The notes under the pieces: generated by a model
Database searches by the model: none
What the model was told of the DNA's origin: nothing
What the model saw: only the letters and a program-made list of their open reading frames with translations
Shown: one piece after another, positions 63,430 to 64,000 of the stretch
Position numbering within the stretch: position 1 is the stretch's first letter
Layout: the number at the start of each line of letters is the position of its first letter
Program-made: the position numbers and the translations under genes
NCBI RefSeq assembly: GCF_900005615.1
Contig: NZ_LN832559.1
Span: forward strand, 1,580,837-1,644,836
Source of the DNA: Paracoccus aminovorans
GTDB taxonomy: Bacteria > Pseudomonadota > Alphaproteobacteria > Rhodobacterales > Rhodobacteraceae
DNA: 64,000 nucleotides
Direction of reading: 5' to 3'

Positions 63430-64000
63430 ATGACCTTGACCATTGCCGAACTGGCCCGGGCCCTGGATGCCCGTCTGTGGGGCGACGGCAGTCTTGCCGT
63501 TACCGGCGCGGCCGAGGCGGGGCAGGCGGGTCCGGGGCAGATCGCGCTGGCGACCACGCCCGCCTATGCCGAGAAACTGGCGCCGGGCGGCATGGCGCTG
63601 CTGGCGGACGGCGCGGACCCCGAGGCACTGGGGCTGAAGGCCGCCATTCTGGTCGCACGGCCGCGCCTGGCCATGGCGGGGCTGACGCGCAGCTTCGATC
63701 CCGGCCCCGAGATCGCTCCGGGCATCCATCCGACCGCCGTCGTCGATCCCAGCGCCGAGATCGCCGAAGGCGCCGCCATCGGTCCCTTCGTGGTGATCGG
63801 CGCGCGGGTGCGGATCGGGGCGGGGGCGCGCATTGCCGCCCATGTCTCGATCGGGCGCGACACGGTGATCGGCCGGGACGCGCTGTTTCATCCCGGCGTG
63901 CGCATCGCCCATGGCGTGACCATCGGCGACCGGGTGATCCTGAATCCCGGCGTCTCGATCGGCGGCGACGGCTTCTCCTTCGTCACGCCCGAGAAATCCG
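63430..64000 (+). CDS. lpxD: UDP-3-O-acylglucosamine N-acyltransferase, N-terminal part (cut by window edge)
   Basis: The first 190 residues of LpxD, the third enzyme of lipid A synthesis. The uridine-binding N-terminal domain (MTLTIAELARALDARLWGDG, AGPGQIALATTPAYAEKL) is followed by left-handed beta-helix hexapeptide repeats (HPTAVVDPSAEIAEGAAIG, ARIGAGARIAAHVSIGRDTV, GVSIGGDGFSFV). It lies about 21 kb from bamA-ompH instead of directly after them, where many proteobacteria keep it. The 3' end is beyond the window. Confidence 0.93.
   Translation, partial: MTLTIAELARALDARLWGDGSLAVTGAAEAGQAGPGQIALATTPAYAEKLAPGGMALLADGADPEALGLKAAILVARPRLAMAGLTRSFDPGPEIAPGIHPTAVVDPSAEIAEGAAIGPFVVIGARVRIGAGARIAAHVSIGRDTVIGRDALFHPGVRIAHGVTIGDRVILNPGVSIGGDGFSFVTPEKS

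Overview
The window is high-G+C DNA with short intergenic gaps, many 1-4 base stop/start overlaps and Rhodobacterales-type gene content. The evidence includes a propionyl-CoA carboxylase plus methylmalonyl-CoA mutase locus, pyrH-frr-uppS-cdsA-dxr-rseP-bamA, heme A synthase, and several alphaproteobacterial small lipoproteins. A Paracoccus-like member of the Rhodobacteraceae is the best guess. This is inferred from protein flavour and organisation, not from a database search.

Layout. 1-2133: the start of homoserine dehydrogenase, two linked genes of unclear role, and a GNAT acetyltransferase. 2260-11820: a propionate assimilation region on the minus strand (pccB, pccA, methylmalonyl-CoA mutase). 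Small lipoproteins and conserved hypotheticals are interleaved, and four TGCAA boxes lie upstream of pccB. 11995-17162 (plus): alanine racemase coupled to an MlaE/MlaF-like lipid ABC transporter, then phoH-ybeY-corC. 17317-20592: a monooxygenase-GNAT fusion, a decayed tyrosine-integrase relic with repeated TACCAACA boxes, and guaA, whose 3' end faces the relic. 20772-32786: housekeeping and metabolic genes (thiE-like, trmJ, ctaA, M32 carboxypeptidase, a P450 coupled to a membrane hydrolase, an M48 protease, a VWA protein, ppx/gppA, rlmE, an AraC regulator). 32891-42659: miaA diverging from the envelope and translation block pyrH, frr, uppS, cdsA, dxr, rseP, bamA and ompH/skp. 42847-47308: nucleoside hydrolase, penicillin-acylase homologue, HIBADH-like dehydrogenase.

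47472-54775 is an accessory island between tRNA-Val(TAC) and tRNA-Gln(TTG), with visibly lower G+C and different codon use. It holds an IS5-family element, a remnant that looks like a Toprim/primase C-terminus, an overlapping reverse transcriptase gene, a frame-displaced C-terminal continuation of that gene, and an IS21-family element. The IS21 element cuts the reverse transcriptase module on one side and a small membrane-protein operon on the other. The reverse transcriptase module, truncated by insertion sequences at both ends, is the most unusual content here.

54873-64000 returns to core genome: a YhiN-type flavoprotein, a kpsT-kpsE-kdsA capsule export/Kdo operon, a uracil-DNA glycosylase-family protein with an SseB-like partner, two peptidoglycan-related enzymes (DUF882 peptidase, L,D-transpeptidase), and the start of lpxD. 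No rRNA, CRISPR array or intact prophage was seen.
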